Below, piece after piece: positions 1-13,861 of a stretch of DNA of 64,000 bases. Source of the stretch: Antedon mediterranea (Eukaryota; Echinodermata; Crinoidea; Comatulida; Antedonidae). The stretch is taken from assembly GCF_964355755.1 (NCBI RefSeq), contig NC_092674.1:9181001-9245000 (forward strand). The letters are read 5' to 3'. The first letter of the stretch is position 1; each line of letters begins with the position of its first letter. The notes under the pieces are model-generated. The model searched no databases. It worked only from the letters and a program-made list of their open reading frames with translations, and was not told where the DNA came from. Position numbers and translations under genes: made by a program.

Positions 1-262
1 TATCGCGACCGATTTCATCGTAAACCAGACTAGGCCTAGCTAGCCTATTATTATGCCTAGGTAGCCTCTATCCTAGCACTCTAGACTAGCCTAAACGTCT
101 AATAAAGTAACTAGGCCTAGGCCTAGTCTACCTAGCCTCTAAGTAAGGCGCCTCTCTAAGTAAGGCTAGGCCTAGCCCAGGCCAACTACTACTAACTAGG
201 CCTAGGCTAGGCCTAGCCTAGTAGCTAGGCCTAGCTAGGGCGGAGGCTAGGGCCTCTAGGCC
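1..262. repeat. CTAGGCCTAG-rich low-complexity tract
   Basis: The first 260 bases are built almost entirely from overlapping CTAG, TAGG and GGCCTAG words, with about eight copies of AGGCCT. There is no fixed period, so it behaves as a degenerate palindromic simple repeat. A shorter tract of the same composition lies at 41406-41500. No coding potential is seen. Confidence 0.85.
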
Positions 263-850
263 TAGGCTAGAAAAAGTACACTTACTTTGCCTCCATTCGC
301 TAATCTCTGCCATAAATTATTTCCCATACCTATAGCAGTTACACAGCCAACAATAATGAAAAATCCTGGTAAGATTTCATACCACATTTTGTTTATTTTA
401 TCAACTGATTTTCTCTCCTGCCGGTTAAAAAAAGAAGAACGAAACCGAACCACCAAAAGCTCAGTTGATGACACGTAATAATTGTTGATATGAATATCAT
501 CAAATAGGTTGTTCTTAAAGTAGCTTACATAATATAGGCATTTGAAAATAAATTTAAATGTTTAAACAATATTTCTTACTTGATCTGATTGATAATTTAT
601 ATTTTTCCTGTTAAAAAAACGTACTTAACTAAAATATTTTATCATGAAATATTTTATGTCAAAGGGTAAAGGTTATGTAATGTTTCAATAGGTTAGTGTT
701 ATTTTTTGAGAGGCAGTGGCAACATTTTCTGAATTTATGCAAAAATGGTATGATATTTGGATTTTATTATAATCATACTTATTATTAGATATTTATTTAA
801 TTTATTTATGTTCTCCTTGTTTTAAATACTATCCTACATCATTTACACAG
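263..850. other. Non-coding; upstream of or intron 1 of the DCN1-like gene
   Basis: AT-rich DNA without a convincing exon. The first recognisable exon of the DCN1-like gene begins at 851 right after a CAG acceptor and lacks its start codon. An ATG directly followed by a GTATGA donor at 745-750 could be a minimal first exon ending in the start codon with a 103 bp intron, but exon 1 may equally lie outside the window. Confidence 0.4.
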
Positions 851-2958
851 CACAAATTGAAATCGTCACAACGAGACAAGGTGAGGCAATTTATTCAGTT
901 CACGAACACAGGGGAGAAGACGGCGATATACTGCCTATCACAACATGACTGGAGGCTGGACGTTTCTTCTGATAATTATTTCCAAAATCCAGATAGGTAC
1001 TGCAGAGAACCAAAACCAGTCGTAGATAAAAAGCAGATTGAGAAATTATACAATCGATATAAAGGTTTGTATTAGCATAATAATAGTAAATTATAAATAC
1101 AGTATTTTGATGATGTCTGATGATATGTGTTTTACATTTTCGTTAAATTCATTATGAGTTTATTTTCTTTCTTTTAGATCAAGTTGAGGATGACAAGATA
1201 TTAGCCGAGGGAATTGCAAAGTTCTGTGATGATCTTAATTTAGATCCGACGAGTAAATTAGTTTTAATTGTAGCATGGAAATTTAAAGCTGCAACACAAT
1301 GTGAATTTAGTAAAAAAGAATTTATAGATGGAATGATGGAATTAGGGTTGGTTTATTATTCTTTGTTTTTTATTTTTGGATAGTGCTATTTTCTTATGTT
1401 AAAAAAGTCTTAATGTTTTGTGTAGAGTAATGAAAATCCATATCTTTCTCAACTTTATTTTCCTCTCTTTTTTTGGAAACATGTGGTATGCAAACCTCAT
1501 TTTACTTATGTGTATTCGCCATGCAAACCTTTAAATAATACTAATATTTTATCACGATCATCATCAACATCAAATGTTCATACAAGTCTACAAAAAAAAA
1601 ATATGACAGGTTAAACTGCAAAACTGTATTGGAATATCAATTACCTACGGTTGTTTTAAGAGTGTAAAGTTACGAATGATCACACATGACATTATGACAT
1701 TTTCTTTCTAATTTTTTTTCTAGATGTGATTCTATAGAGAAGTTAAAATGTAAATTAGGATCATTAGAAAATGAATTAAAAGACACAAATAAATTCAAAC
1801 ATTTTTATCAGTTTACGTTCAACTTTGCTAAAACTCCTGGGCAGAAGAGTCTAGGTAAGTTCAAATTTGTCAAATACATAAGTAATTGAAATTTGTATTT
1901 CAAGGTTAAAAAACATGATAAAAAATATTTACACACAAATACATACAAAAAACACTACAATATTATAATATGTAAAAACAGTAAAACGTGAAAACATAAA
2001 AATGTTAAAAACAGGACAGTACAAAACTGTTGATTTTAAACTTTGTTTAGAACAGTGCTGTCTAAATAACATAACTGGCCTATTATATGCCGTATTGTTA
2101 TATACGTTTGTAATATGTTTGTCTTATAGATCTTGACATGGCACAAGCTTATTGGAAAATAGTTTTGGATGGCAGATTTGAATTTCTTGATTTGTGGTGC
2201 AAATTTCTAGAGGTATTAAAACAAAAAAATTGAAGATATTCAACATTATATTTTGAGCACATTATATTATATATTGAGCACAATTTTATATATTATTCTC
2301 ACCTTTTGGGGTTCTTTGGAAAGTTTTTGTCTTTGGAAGTGTTTTTATTTATTTCCTCCATCCAGGAATCGCATTGTTCATAAACAATGACAAATTGAAG
2401 TGACACTTAAGCTATGTTTACACACTCTTTTTCTCTATCGAAGTTAAATGAATTGTTTCAGTCAGATTAGCTTGTTTTACTACGTTCAAAACATATAATC
2501 AGATATACTGTACTTCGGAAATCAGAGGTACTATTTCAAAGATACATCAGAGTTATAATGTAACTCTGATGATTCAGATCAGCTTAAATCCTTTCTATGT
2601 AACTTAACTCTAATATTTGTGAACACAGTTTTAGTACTACTTTTTTTTACTACTTTTTACTATATGTTTTTGGTTTCTATAGGAAAATCATAAAAAATCA
2701 ATCCCACGAGACACTTGGAATTTACTCCTTGACTTTAGTAATATGATCACATGTGATATGACAAACTACGATGAAGAAGGTACGTTTTCTTATTCCAATA
2801 CTCTCTAATAAGATACATTTTATACATCAGACAGGGGCTAGTTGCTATAATAAACATACTTTTTATACTTTTATTTTCTAGGTGCTTGGCCAGTTTTGAT
2901 AGACGATTTTGTGGAATATGCTAAACCTATTGTACAGAAAAAGAGTACAACAGTCTAA
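851..2958 (+). CDS. DCUN1D1-like: DCN1-like protein (DCUN1D1/2 type), six coding exons, start codon not located
   Basis: Co-E3 that promotes NEDD8 transfer from UBC12 to cullins; it acts in nucleus and cytosol. Exons read 851-1064, 1178-1346, 1724-1854, 2130-2212, 2683-2779 and 2882-2958, all with GT-AG borders and compatible phases, giving 256 codons plus the missing initiator (the human proteins have about 259). The N-terminal UBA region starts [12 protein letters not shown]. The PONY domain follows, with the blocks [27 protein letters not shown] and the C-terminal DAD-patch region ([17 protein letters not shown]). It ends in the family-typical KKSTTV followed by TAA. The family's first exon often carries little more than the ATG; here the first codons after the acceptor are CAC AAA, consistent with M-H-K-L-K. 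Assignment to DCUN1D1 rather than DCUN1D2 is not decided, since invertebrates usually have one gene for both. Confidence 0.93.
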
Positions 2959-5900
2959 AACTAATGACTCGAGAACTTTAACATTTCAATAATGAATTTC
3001 TTTGTATTGCGCCATCTGAATTTTCAATATAAAACTTTGATTTACTCGCAAAACTGTGTTTGTGTCGGGGAGGTATACATTACCAAAACATCTTTGACTT
3101 CAGTCATATGTAACGTATCTGAGACAAAAGGGTGGCAAGAATGATAGAGATGCGGTAGGCAGTACAAACAGAGGAGTAAATGAGGTTAGATATGACACCA
3201 GAAACGGATATCTCACACAAGAGACATGATTGGCCAACACCTTAAATATGGGCAGCTGAAGCTAGATAGTGGTGGCATGCATGGATATATGCATAACAGT
3301 ACATGCTTACTACATCAGCCATGCTTACAACAGTATGCATACGTAGCAAGTTTCCATCTACATAATCATTTGTAGCTACTATGAAATAGTATGAAAAACT
3401 TCTATTGTATTTTAATGGTTTCAGTTTTGTGGCAAAAAGGCTACCAAACATATTTACTGTACTTCATTGATTAGCACTCTAAAATATTATTGTTAATTCA
3501 CAAACAAAATTTCAGTGCCTCTTTCCAAACTTTGGACCACAAAGGTAGAGGTTGTAATCATAGTCTATCCACTTGTGTTCTTGAAGTTTTAAAAATGCAT
3601 CTAACTGATTTGCAACCAGATATAACAATTATAGTTTTTCCATATAAATGAATCTAATCAGGAAAGAGCAAGATTACTGTTAATCCTGCTTTTCCCTGGT
3701 TTAATAGACATTACACAGTGATTCATTCATGAATTCTTGTCCTCTATTAAGGATGATTTAACAATTTTTCTACTTCAGTTATTGCAGTATCTAGATTTTG
3801 TTACTGCAGTATTGCATGATTTTAGTTTGTTTCAATCCAGTCAGTCACTGCAAAAATAGTGTAAAATATATATTACCTAAGAAATATTTGCTGACTAATT
3901 GCATTAACAGGTTAAAAAGTAAACAAAATGTAGTTACTGTCATGTTGTAACCAGTAGAATGTTGATATAATCTCCTGTTAAACAACCAGACTAAAGCATT
4001 GTAGATTATGTTAATATATCATCAACTGGTATACAGTATTTATTTTATGGTTACTGTTGCCAATAACATTAAGGTAATTTATTGACCCTAATATATAAGA
4101 CACATGTCCCACCTATCTCACAATAACGTATCGCAAATAGCTTTATTTCGCAAAGGAACGTCCTTGCGCGACGTATGGTGGGAGGGGTTTGGGAGCAAAT
4201 GCCACAATGATATGTACGTGATTTGTTGTTTGTACAATGTTGTGACGTGACGTTTGCTCCTAAACCCCTCCCACCATGCGTCGCGCACACTATTTGTGAT
4301 AAACCTTATTCAACTATAATGTTACACTACAAAAATGTAACATTTTAGTGATGTTTGATGTATTCGTTTACTTAGGTATAGAAAAATAGAATTTTTCTAT
4401 GTTCATGATTACATTCTAGTCAAGGTTTAGCATAAACTAGTTGTGTGCAGTGTATTTAGATACATGTTGCCCATACTTTTATCCAAACATTTTAACAATA
4501 ATATAAGAAATATTTTTAGTCATTGGAAGTTATCATTATTACATTTATAATAGTATAAATTTCTTTATTTTGTGTTGCCAAAATACCACATTCAATTAGA
4601 ATTTCCAAATTTTGTTTTTACTCACGAACGAATACAGAATTTCAGACTTCTGTGGGTTGATGACAAATTTCATCACTTTTTAATTTATTTTAAAAAGTAT
4701 AATTTTGTTGAAACAATATTATAGGTGTGTTTTATATAAAGAGAAAATTACCTTTCATTCTACATTCAACTTACACTAAATCAAATGTTTTTGAAATATC
4801 AACATACTTAGTAATAAATTATTTACATTTGTGCTTCAGTAATTCAATTCAATTCAAACTCTCAGACTTTTCACAATTCATAAATTGCGAAAACCAAACC
4901 ATATTGAGTATAATATATAAATATATATTTGTAATAGAACATAAACAAACAAACAAGAAATTGGAACAAACATTGCACATAGTCCAGATAGTTAACTAAA
5001 TCAGACCCTATAGCAACATTTAGGCGGCTACTACATTTTTTTGTAATTCTAAAATGTATAGACCTATTTACAAACCATAATGAAATTGTCTGCTATAAAA
5101 AAAAGTGTAGGTTTCACATCTAACATAAATTTTATATAAAATCACAGAATACTTACAGATTGGGAATGTTTATTTATAATATGTAATGCATCCTAATAAA
5201 TTGTACAGAAGATTAAATGTATTGTGTTCTTTTGTGTTCTTTGTTTTTGCTAGTCGCAAATGCTCGTTTCACTTTCTCCCGCAAACATCGCGTTGCGGCT
5301 CACGTTCTTTCGTTGCGTCCTAGTGGAAAATAACCTTAAACGAAATGGCGCCCTTGCGTGTGGTTATTGCGTTTTATCTCTCAATGAGATTGACTTTTGT
5401 GGAATAAAGAGGTATACTCGAGCATTGACTGAATCCCAAATCAGACAAAATAAAATGTCGAATGAACGAAGAAAGTCATAATCTAACTTACTATTTAGTC
5501 GCGGTTTCTTTTGTGAATGTCTTCTTTTTATGCAAATTATTTCTATTACGGTAATAAATAAAAATCTATAATGCACAGTATTGATAAATTATGATTTTAT
5601 TAAGATATAAAAGTTAATAGAGTGCAAGTAATTTAGCTAATAGAAGTTTCCAGAGTTTCGAGCACTTATTGATCTGGAAAATTGTCCATTCCATAACAAG
5701 GAGTCCTCAGAAAGTTCAACAAAAGTATAACTGGACGTCGATTAATGATTTCTTTTCTTAGCCTAGTAACTCTAGCGCGGAGGAATTAACTTCCTCTAAA
5801 ATTAGTTTGCAAAATGCGAGCGAACTCCAGAATTTGGCAAGAAAGGTTTTCCAAAGTTTTCACTTCGAAAAACTGGAAAACTCGACTATAATGCATGCTA

Positions 5901-6023
5901 CATTCGTTATTTATGTTATTGTACGATTAGAATACTGGTTCATAAGTAATAAAACACCGAACACTAATTATTATAGTCTCCCTTTACAAATATATAAAAA
6001 TATAACTTTATCCTATAATGATC
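2959..6023. other. Intergenic, no gene seen
   Basis: AT-rich sequence with short unsupported ORFs only. It holds a hairpin element at 4129-4301. At about 5250-5335 lies a GC-richer patch (ending in a GCGTCCTAGTGG-like word) that weakly resembles one end of the MITE family at 20534. Confidence 0.5.
4129..4301. mobile_element. Short foldback element (MITE-like)
   Basis: The outer tips TATCGCAAATAG and CTATTTGTGATA are inverted relative to each other with one mismatch. Inside them a GC-rich stem repeats in inverted orientation: TGGTGGGAGGGGTTTGGGAG near 4173-4195 against CTCCTAAACCCCTCCCACCA near 4256-4276. The centre is about 55 bp. A TA duplication at the tips is possible, which would suggest a mariner-type origin, but it could also be part of the inverted repeat itself. 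No coding capacity. Confidence 0.65.
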
Positions 6024-8755
6024 TTAAACTGACGGGTTGTTTGGCGCGCGAAATTGTTCAGTTTCAGGAAGAAATCCGTTTTGTATAAGCGAATAAGCCA
6101 TGTCAACAATAGTTTTGTCTATAGCGGTTGGAGTGATCTTCAGTACCTCACGCATCTGAAATTTAACAACATTTGTGACATTTCATAATTACGAAAAATA
6201 TGGCCGTTTTAATACCGGTTTATGACTATATAAGCCTACTCGTGTCTGATATAAAAGGAAATAATTACAATGGTTGCTTACTCTGGTTGTGTCCACATTA
6301 GGTTTAATTCCCCAACTAGCTATTGTTGGTCGATGTGACGAGTCGAAAAAAGACAAGAACTTTACTAAACTGCGTGACGCAACGGCTGTGGTAGGATTGT
6401 AGCCTAAAAAGACAAACAAATGAAATGTATAATGATCGTACTTGATACAACATATTACAAATTATAAATTTGAAAGTTGTAAAAGTGAAGTTTGAACAGG
6501 GATTACATACATTAAACCAGGAACCAATACGTGGTCTTACTCAAGTCGGTTTAAAGCAGTCACTCAATTCTCAGAAACAAGTTAATAGGCCTACATGTTC
6601 ACCAAAAAAACGAACTACCTACCTTGTGTTTTAAACTCGCTTGATAATATCTTCCCAATTTTATCGCAGAATACGAAATCCGATACAATTATATGCCGTT
6701 TATCTAAAAAATAAAGTTAATAATAAAATATAATTCAAGTTTAAAAAAAATAAATCTGGAACCTACAATAGTCATAATAACTCACTACAAATACATTCAT
6801 ATAAAAATAAACAATATAAATAATATAAATCGTACGAGCTCAGTTGTGCCATAACGATTATGGATTCTCCTAGTTTGGCAACAAAAGTTTATGAGTCAAC
6901 AAACCGTAGAAACAAATTTTCAAAGGTTTGTGAACTCAGTGAATCAAATAAAAGTTTTTGTGAACTTACTTGCAGCTTCTTGGCTAGTCAACGCAGTAAC
7001 ATGAGCTTTTGCTACATCTCTGACGTCACATATCGGTAGCGCAATATGTGGTACGCGACTGTTCTTATTCATTAATGTATCGGCTATTACTGCAGCACTA
7101 CATCCCGGAGATCGAGTAAAATACGGTCCTAAAACAAATCCGGGATTTATGCAGACCAACTCGAAAGGTTTTTCTCCTGCAAAACATAAAAGCGTTTTGG
7201 TTTGAATATCATAGACAACGAGAAAATGAAAAAAAAGATAGGTATCAATACTCCTGCCCCTGGAAGCATGGACATTATAAAATTCTTCCATAATGGAAAA
7301 GTATTCTAATGGTTTGCGTCAATGGTATTATTGACGAAAAATCCTTTTAAAGAGCTTAGGAACAGCCAGTATGCATGATAAAGCCTCATGTTTCTTATTG
7401 CCTGCTTGTCTACTTCTATAATAAATCAAGTTTACCTTCCAAAGATTTTAGAAATTGCCAGGCTGCTTGTTCCGCGAGAGTTTTGCTTTTAGAGTAAGCT
7501 GTACTTTCATCGACATCAGCCCAGTCTTTTTCTGTATGTGGCGTAGTTTTCCTAAAATTTGCTAACAAATAAATTCCATTATAAGACAATGAGATTCCGA
7601 TGCGTTATTTTAATTGAATTTGAAATACATTAAAAAAAAAAATAACGGTAAATGGAAACACCGAAAAGGAAAACGAAATTTAACTTACAGACAGCCAACA
7701 CCGAGCTCGTAAAGATTACTCGTTTTACAGACAGTACTTTGCTACATGCTGTCAATATATTAATGGTTCCTCTGATTGCTTGATCTGAGAGTTCTTGTTC
7801 ATCCTCTTCATTCCAGAAACCATTTGTTGGACTTGCTAATTGGATAACATGAGAACATCCATCTATAACACTAATATAACAAAACCAGCATATAAAATCC
7901 AAATTTCGAATAATAAATAGGCCTACATATTAATTTAAAAACAAATTAAATTAGGAAAATATCATTGTTTAAGTGGTGCTATTTTTTTTCGATTTTAACT
8001 GAACTCACACAAACACTAATGTATTATTAATTGTAGGCTAATTAATAATGAACTGTTTAAATTAAGGAATTAATGCTTACGCTTCCCAGCTATCTGCTAC
8101 TAACACATCAGCCTCAACTAATTCAAACGTTTTGGAGTCCGGATCAATTCCAAGTTTTTCTCGAAGTTCTCTTTCTTTTGATTCGTTGTTGGACCGTGTT
8201 GTTGCCCGAACACATTGACCATTCTGAAGTAAATGCTTTATAACATGCCCCGCAATAAACCCAGTTGCCCCAGTGACTAGCACCTCTGTTTTCAATTACA
8301 AAAAAAAAGTTTTTATTAAAATACAAAAATGTAAATCTGGAAAAACATGGAAGTTAAAATTGACAAAGCAACCAAAATTTGTTGACGCAAAAAGAATTGT
8401 TTGAATTAGCTTAGTTTGGCTATCCACCAACAAAGATAAAAATAATAATTGCCGATTCGCCTGACTGACAAACTTAGTAGGCCTGTATATAGTGAACATA
8501 TTTAATAATGATATGTAAATTAAATATAATGTAGACCTATATAGGTAATGTCAAATATTGAATGGAGGACACTCCACATCATATGCCTATGACGTTATAA
8601 CTCAAAACATATAATAACGCGTACGACTGTGTAGGTCTGCGGCTTAAATACATCTGCTGGGGAAAACCATGATATCAATCTCATACTGACATAAAATAAC
8701 TGTAATATATAATGTGAAAAAATATTATACAAAACTTACTCGTTATTTCAGCCAT
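6024..8755 (-). CDS. Extended SDR, dihydroflavonol-4-reductase/cinnamoyl-CoA-reductase-like (copy A)
   Basis: NAD(P)-dependent oxidoreductase of the extended SDR class; the substrate in animals is unknown. Eight exons on the - strand (high to low): 8755-8740, 8285-8081, 7870-7689, 7561-7436, 7176-6970, 6703-6623, 6403-6282 and 6155-6024, totalling 1071 nt or 356 residues. The Rossmann motif VTGATGFIAGHV lies near residues 9-20, the TSS of the catalytic triad near 128-130, and the catalytic Y-x-x-x-K is Y157-SKS-K161. The later blocks NPGFVLGPY and DVRDVAKAHV are typical of the DFR/CCR group. Exon 3 and exon 4 acceptors were chosen by frame and by comparison with copy B; the nearer AG for exon 4 would create a stop. 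It stands head to head with its paralogue, 1154 bp between start codons. No signal peptide is seen, so it is probably cytosolic. Confidence 0.9.
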
Positions 8756-9909
8756 GCTAGCTCAGTAGTGTATACCTGTTTTGACTCAGCTTAATTGGGC
8801 GTCAACTTTACGCTCTTATGGTTTTTGTGAATACCTGTTAATTTCGCATTCAGTTATTGTTCAAACAACAATAACAATAATTTAGTCACTCGATAAGCTT
8901 GACTAACTACGTAGTCAACCAAAATATACTATAATGCAACGATACTAATAAGGTTGGGCCCAAAAATCAAAGATCATATAAACCGCTCCCAAATTATCGA
9001 AACGCATAATACCCACGTGTCAGAACTACTTTAGAACGTCACATAATATTCTGTTCTGGTTTTTTTTTTCAATACTGTGTAGGCCGGAATCATATCCATT
9101 TAATTCTCGTTTTAGTAATGGTAAAACAAAAACGCAATTTAAAATATTACAATAGAGGAAACAATGTGGGACCAACATGATCTCATAAAATTTAAACAAA
9201 TGTCTTTGACCCGAGGCAAAACAAAATAATAAAAGGTCCTAATCATGATCGTTTGGACCATAGAGATATTATAGTGAACATATCTCTATGTTTGGACAAA
9301 AGTGACCATCCCTATCTTTCCTGCTGAAATTTCACTCACATTTGACAATCTAGGCCTACTATGCGATAATTATATATTATTTTATATTGTAGGCATACAT
9401 TTAATTATCTTAACCTTATTAGTAGTGAGTTAAATTAAAGTGTAGGCACACACACTTTCAGAATACTGTAGTGTTAACTGTTAGTTTATAATATAAATAT
9501 GTACGGTGTTGGTTTTTGGGGTAACAATATAGGCCTACTAAGCTATAATACTAGTCTTTTGTGTTGGTCTCTAGTCTCTATAGTATTCAATTATTGAGAC
9601 AAGTACTGTCCTTCTAGCTAGAGCGCATGGTAATCGATGTGCTCTCTTGCTTTTCTTTGCATTTATACATTTTGTCATTACAATAGAATAGGCATATAGA
9701 TGTTTATGAGTTCACGAAAATTGAAAATTATTATTAATATTTACAAATTTCACAGATCTAAACAATGCCCTCTAGTGAAAAATATCTTTCTCTTCGCATG
9801 ACTGAGCATGTGACCCACTCAGTTGATCTAACTCTGACAACCTGCATGCATTAATATTATGAGGAAGATCTAAGTCTAAAAGCTATATATAATTAAATTA
9901 CAATAAGAT
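8756..9909. promoter_or_regulatory. Shared upstream region between divergent SDR paralogues
   Basis: The 1154 bp between the two start codons must hold the 5' ends and promoters of both SDR genes. It is AT-rich, with no CpG-island-like block and no TATA box that I can assign with confidence. The regulatory label rests on position only. Confidence 0.35.
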
Positions 9910-12900
9910 ATGGCTTCGAACGGAGTAACTAGTAAGTAGGAAATATTTTAATAATTTCCGTTGTATTGTAGGGCCCGGCTAATAAAAAAAGATAAGGAAT
10001 TGTAATGTAATTATATTAGAATTTAGGTGGCGTACTATACTCTCCATTGATAGTGCTTAGTCATTCTCTTATTACATAGAGGGTCAAAGGGCACCTACAG
10101 CATTAAAAGTGTAATGAGCAAAAATATAAATATAATTACAACATTGATAAGGATCACTCATTTTTTGACAGAGGTGAAACTTGAGCAGAGTTAATTAAAA
10201 AAAAAACCCATAAAAAGTGCTACAGAGAGACAGGAATTTACCTGGAACTACTTTTGCCCATAATACATAAGGAATACACCCTTTATTTATTTCATTTGAA
10301 ATCTAGAACATGACTTGAAATATATAATTATTAAATGCTATATAATAATATGTAAGGGTGTGGGAAATTTTCTTGATCTTTGTAATTTTATAAAATGTTA
10401 ATTTTGCAGGAGTGTTGGTAACTGGAGCATCTGGATATGTTGGTGCTCATGTTGTTCAGCAGCTACAGAAAGCAGGTCATGTGGTAAGAGGTACAGTAAG
10501 AAGCACAAAGAATGAACAGAAGATAAAACCTCTGAAAGAATTATGTCCAGATGCAGCTCATGAATTGGAACTGGTTGAAGCAGATCTGCAGAAGGAAGAT
10601 GGATGGGCAAGGTATGGCAGAGTTGTTTTTAATTGCCATACACAAAGCACCCTCACAATGCAATGTTTTGTAGCTCAACAAAATTCCAGTCGGCTGCCTG
10701 CTAATTGTTTTGCTAACCAATTAAAAGTACGATAGCAGGGCCCAGAAAAAATACAATTCTGAATACAGGGCTGAATTTTGTCACAAATTCAGCAATGTTG
10801 ATACACAAAAGTCAGAATTAGAAATGTATGCTATTTACAGAACAGGCATTAAACTATGTTGAAAAATGCTAAAAACGCCAGATCGGCTGCTGACTAATTT
10901 GCCCCAATCAGGTCTTTGAAGAGTCCTAAGCTTAGACCGTGGCGTAATGACCAGGGGCTTGCAGCCTCTGCGTTATGCCACTGCAAGTGTAATGAACATA
11001 CCTTAAACCAAGTGATGCTTCAATAGATTACAAGACCAATTGTACAAAGTTGGTATAATTTGTCATAGTTAATGAAATGTTGATTCTATATTTATTGATC
11101 ATTTTAGTGCTGTAGCCGATTGCAGTCATGTAATTCATGTTGCAAGTCCGTTCCCGGCAAATAATCCCACCAATGAAGAAGAGGTTATTAGACCTGCTGT
11201 TGATGGTACGATGGTCATTTTGAAGGCTGCTGTTGCTGCAAAGGTCAAGAGAGTTGTCCTAACAAGTTCTTTTGTTGCAGTTGGTATGTTGATGAAATTG
11301 AAAACACTTTTTGGCAATAAAAACCGGAATTTGGGGTTTCTGAAACCGTTTTTAACATTAGGGTTTTTTGTATGGACCCATTTCTGCTGGCAAGAAAAAA
11401 ATATTTAATGTTTTAAAATTGTATTCTCCTGCTTAAGCAAACATAATTATTCATGCATTTGGACATTGCTAATGATTGAAATGCCAGAGTAAGTTTTTCT
11501 TTAACTTTTACAGCTTCTTTCACCAAGAGTGGTACATTCACTGAAAAAGACTGGAATACAGGCACAAATGAATCACCTTATAATAAAAGTAAAACTATGG
11601 CAGAAAAAGCTGCTTGGGATTATGTGAATGAGTTGCCAGGTAGGTTGTACATACTACTACGTACTATAATCAGAGCTCTTCATCAATGTCTCAAATATTT
11701 ACCGTACTATCTTAATATTACTATCCTATATTCATTATATTAATACCTTTTACAGTAGAATCCTATTAAAGGAACTGCCCCCTGAATAGAGATTGGCCCC
11801 TGAATAGAGATTGGCCCCTGAATAGAGATTGGCCCCTGAATAGAGATTGGCCATCCATAATCTTAAAACATATACTTTCCCTTGATCGTTTCATATGAAA
11901 GTGTAGTTTTAATAGTGGTGACCAAAACGAGGAGTTTTACTGTATAATGTTGTATTTGTTTTATAGATGATTCTAAAATTGAACTTGCTGTGATAAACCC
12001 GTCATTTATTTTGGGGCCGTATTTAACCAGCACAAAGTCAACGAGTGGGGATGTAATTTGTCAGATGCTAGAGCGTCAAATGCCAGCACTGCCATCAATT
12101 TCTATGCCGTGTATTGATGTACGTGATGTAGCAAAGGCCCATGTCATTGCCATGACAAATGATGAAGCTGTAGGTATGTATACTTTACCTAAGGGTCAAA
12201 TCATCATCAATCTATGACAGGGTATTTTATGTAGAGTTTTACACTAGACTTGCTATTGAGAAGGGGAAGATCTTTAACATGTAATTGACTGGTTTGACAG
12301 CAGTATTGTAACCAAAGTCTTGGTTTGGACTCATGATTTGTTTGATCAAACCTAAAAACATAAATCACAATAGATTCAATGACCCAGACTAAGCCTTAAT
12401 TACAAAAGAATTAGTTTCCATTGGGGTCCTAAATTTGGATTCTAAGATGACGATCAATTACTGTTATAAGATCTTTTGTTTGAGATCAATGGAGGGAGTC
12501 AGCAATGACCCATATCCTGATATGGATTATATTTTTGAAAATGAACAGAGTAAAATTTACGGTTTATTTTCAGGTAATCGTCACATTTTGCTGAGTAAAA
12601 ATTTGTGGTTTCAAGAGATTTGTGTCATATTGGCTACAGAGTTTAAAGCTCAAGGTATGTACAGTTGGACCGATACAAATAATAAACTATTTTCACAATA
12701 TCAGGAATGGTCCATATTCCAGACCCACCACTACCAGAAACCCCAATCCAACATTTCAGTACTTTAAAAAATGAAATTGCATTTTAGTAAGAGAGAAGGA
12801 GATATCAATTGTCAATTTCTGACAGAGTATGCAATGTTTCAAAGAGCTGTCTATTATTCTGATGAATTTGATCTGTAGTTTGACAATACAAAATATAAAG

Positions 12901-13746
12901 TAGAATTATGATGTTTAAGACATTACTGCACAATATTTTTAGTATATAAATAACTACTATTTATTTTTACACTATAGGTTACAATCCCCCAACAAAAGTA
13001 TTGCCAAACTTTTTGGTGAAGTTTGCAGCATTTTTTAAAACCGATCTAAAACAACTGGTTCCACAACTTGATGCAGATATTAAGGGTGACAATACTAGGG
13101 TGTGTATAAACTTTTATATGCCACAATGGAGAATTTAGCAAGGGTGTAAATAGGAGTGTAAACAATTTCATTATTTTGCCAACTATTCTTTCTTTAATTA
13201 CAATATTTTAAATTGTTACTTAAAGTGGAGAGCTTCACAAACAAGCTTCTAGAAATTTAATTGTGTTTCGATTTTTTTGCACATTTGGGTAAAGTTAAAC
13301 ATTTCAGATATTAAAATGTGTAATTTAATTTTAATCTTTTTAATTAACAAGTATTAAAGACTGAACATTAATGTTACTTTATAAACACAAACATTTACTT
13401 TAATCATGGAGGTACAGTATCATGCTTTAATGAGATTAATAATTAATGTTCCATGAAAATAAAAAATTGTCATTCTTTTCAATGACAAATTATTAAAATA
13501 AGTCCAGGTTTGAATGACTTTTTACCCCAGCAGAATTTCTAAAATACTTATATTTTATATATTTGTCATTAGATGAGGGAAGTTTTGAAGATTGATCCAA
13601 TCCCAATTGAGGAGAGTGTGATTGATATTGGCTACAGCGTAATTGAAAAAGGCTGGGTAAAGAAGACACCTAAGTACAAAGGAAGACCACAGGAAGAAAC
13701 TCAAGAAAATGCTGTAGTAGATGCTGCAGTAGAGGAGGAGAAATAA
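9910..13746 (+). CDS. Extended SDR, dihydroflavonol-4-reductase/cinnamoyl-CoA-reductase-like (copy B)
   Basis: Paralogue of the gene at 6024-8755. Exons: 9910-9931, 10410-10611, 11108-11283, 11514-11639, 11967-12173, 12574-12654, 12978-13099 and 13573-13746, totalling 1110 nt or 369 residues. All introns are GT-AG and in the same phases as in copy A; exons 4-7 have identical lengths (126, 207, 81, 122 nt). The cofactor motif is VTGASGYVGAHV, the catalytic Y156-NKS-K160 is intact, and NPSFILGPY and DVRDVAKAHV are present. It differs by a C-terminal extension rich in Glu, ending VEEEK. The TTAA-type MITE at 13862 lies only about 115 bp past the stop codon, so probably in the 3' UTR. Both copies look functional; they may differ in substrate or expression. 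Confidence 0.92.
11780..11853. repeat. 18 bp tandem repeat in intron 4 of SDR copy B
   Basis: About four near-perfect copies of the unit TGAATAGAGATTGGCCCC. It lies wholly within the intron between 11639 and 11967 and does not touch the splice signals. Confidence 0.9.
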
Positions 13747-13861
13747 TATCAAATTTGAATTTATGAAAGTTATTTTACTGTATCACACTTGCTCAAATTA
13801 GTGACTTTTTTATACAAAAATGCAAAAGCGGTATATATTACTTTATATTTAAATGTGTTAA

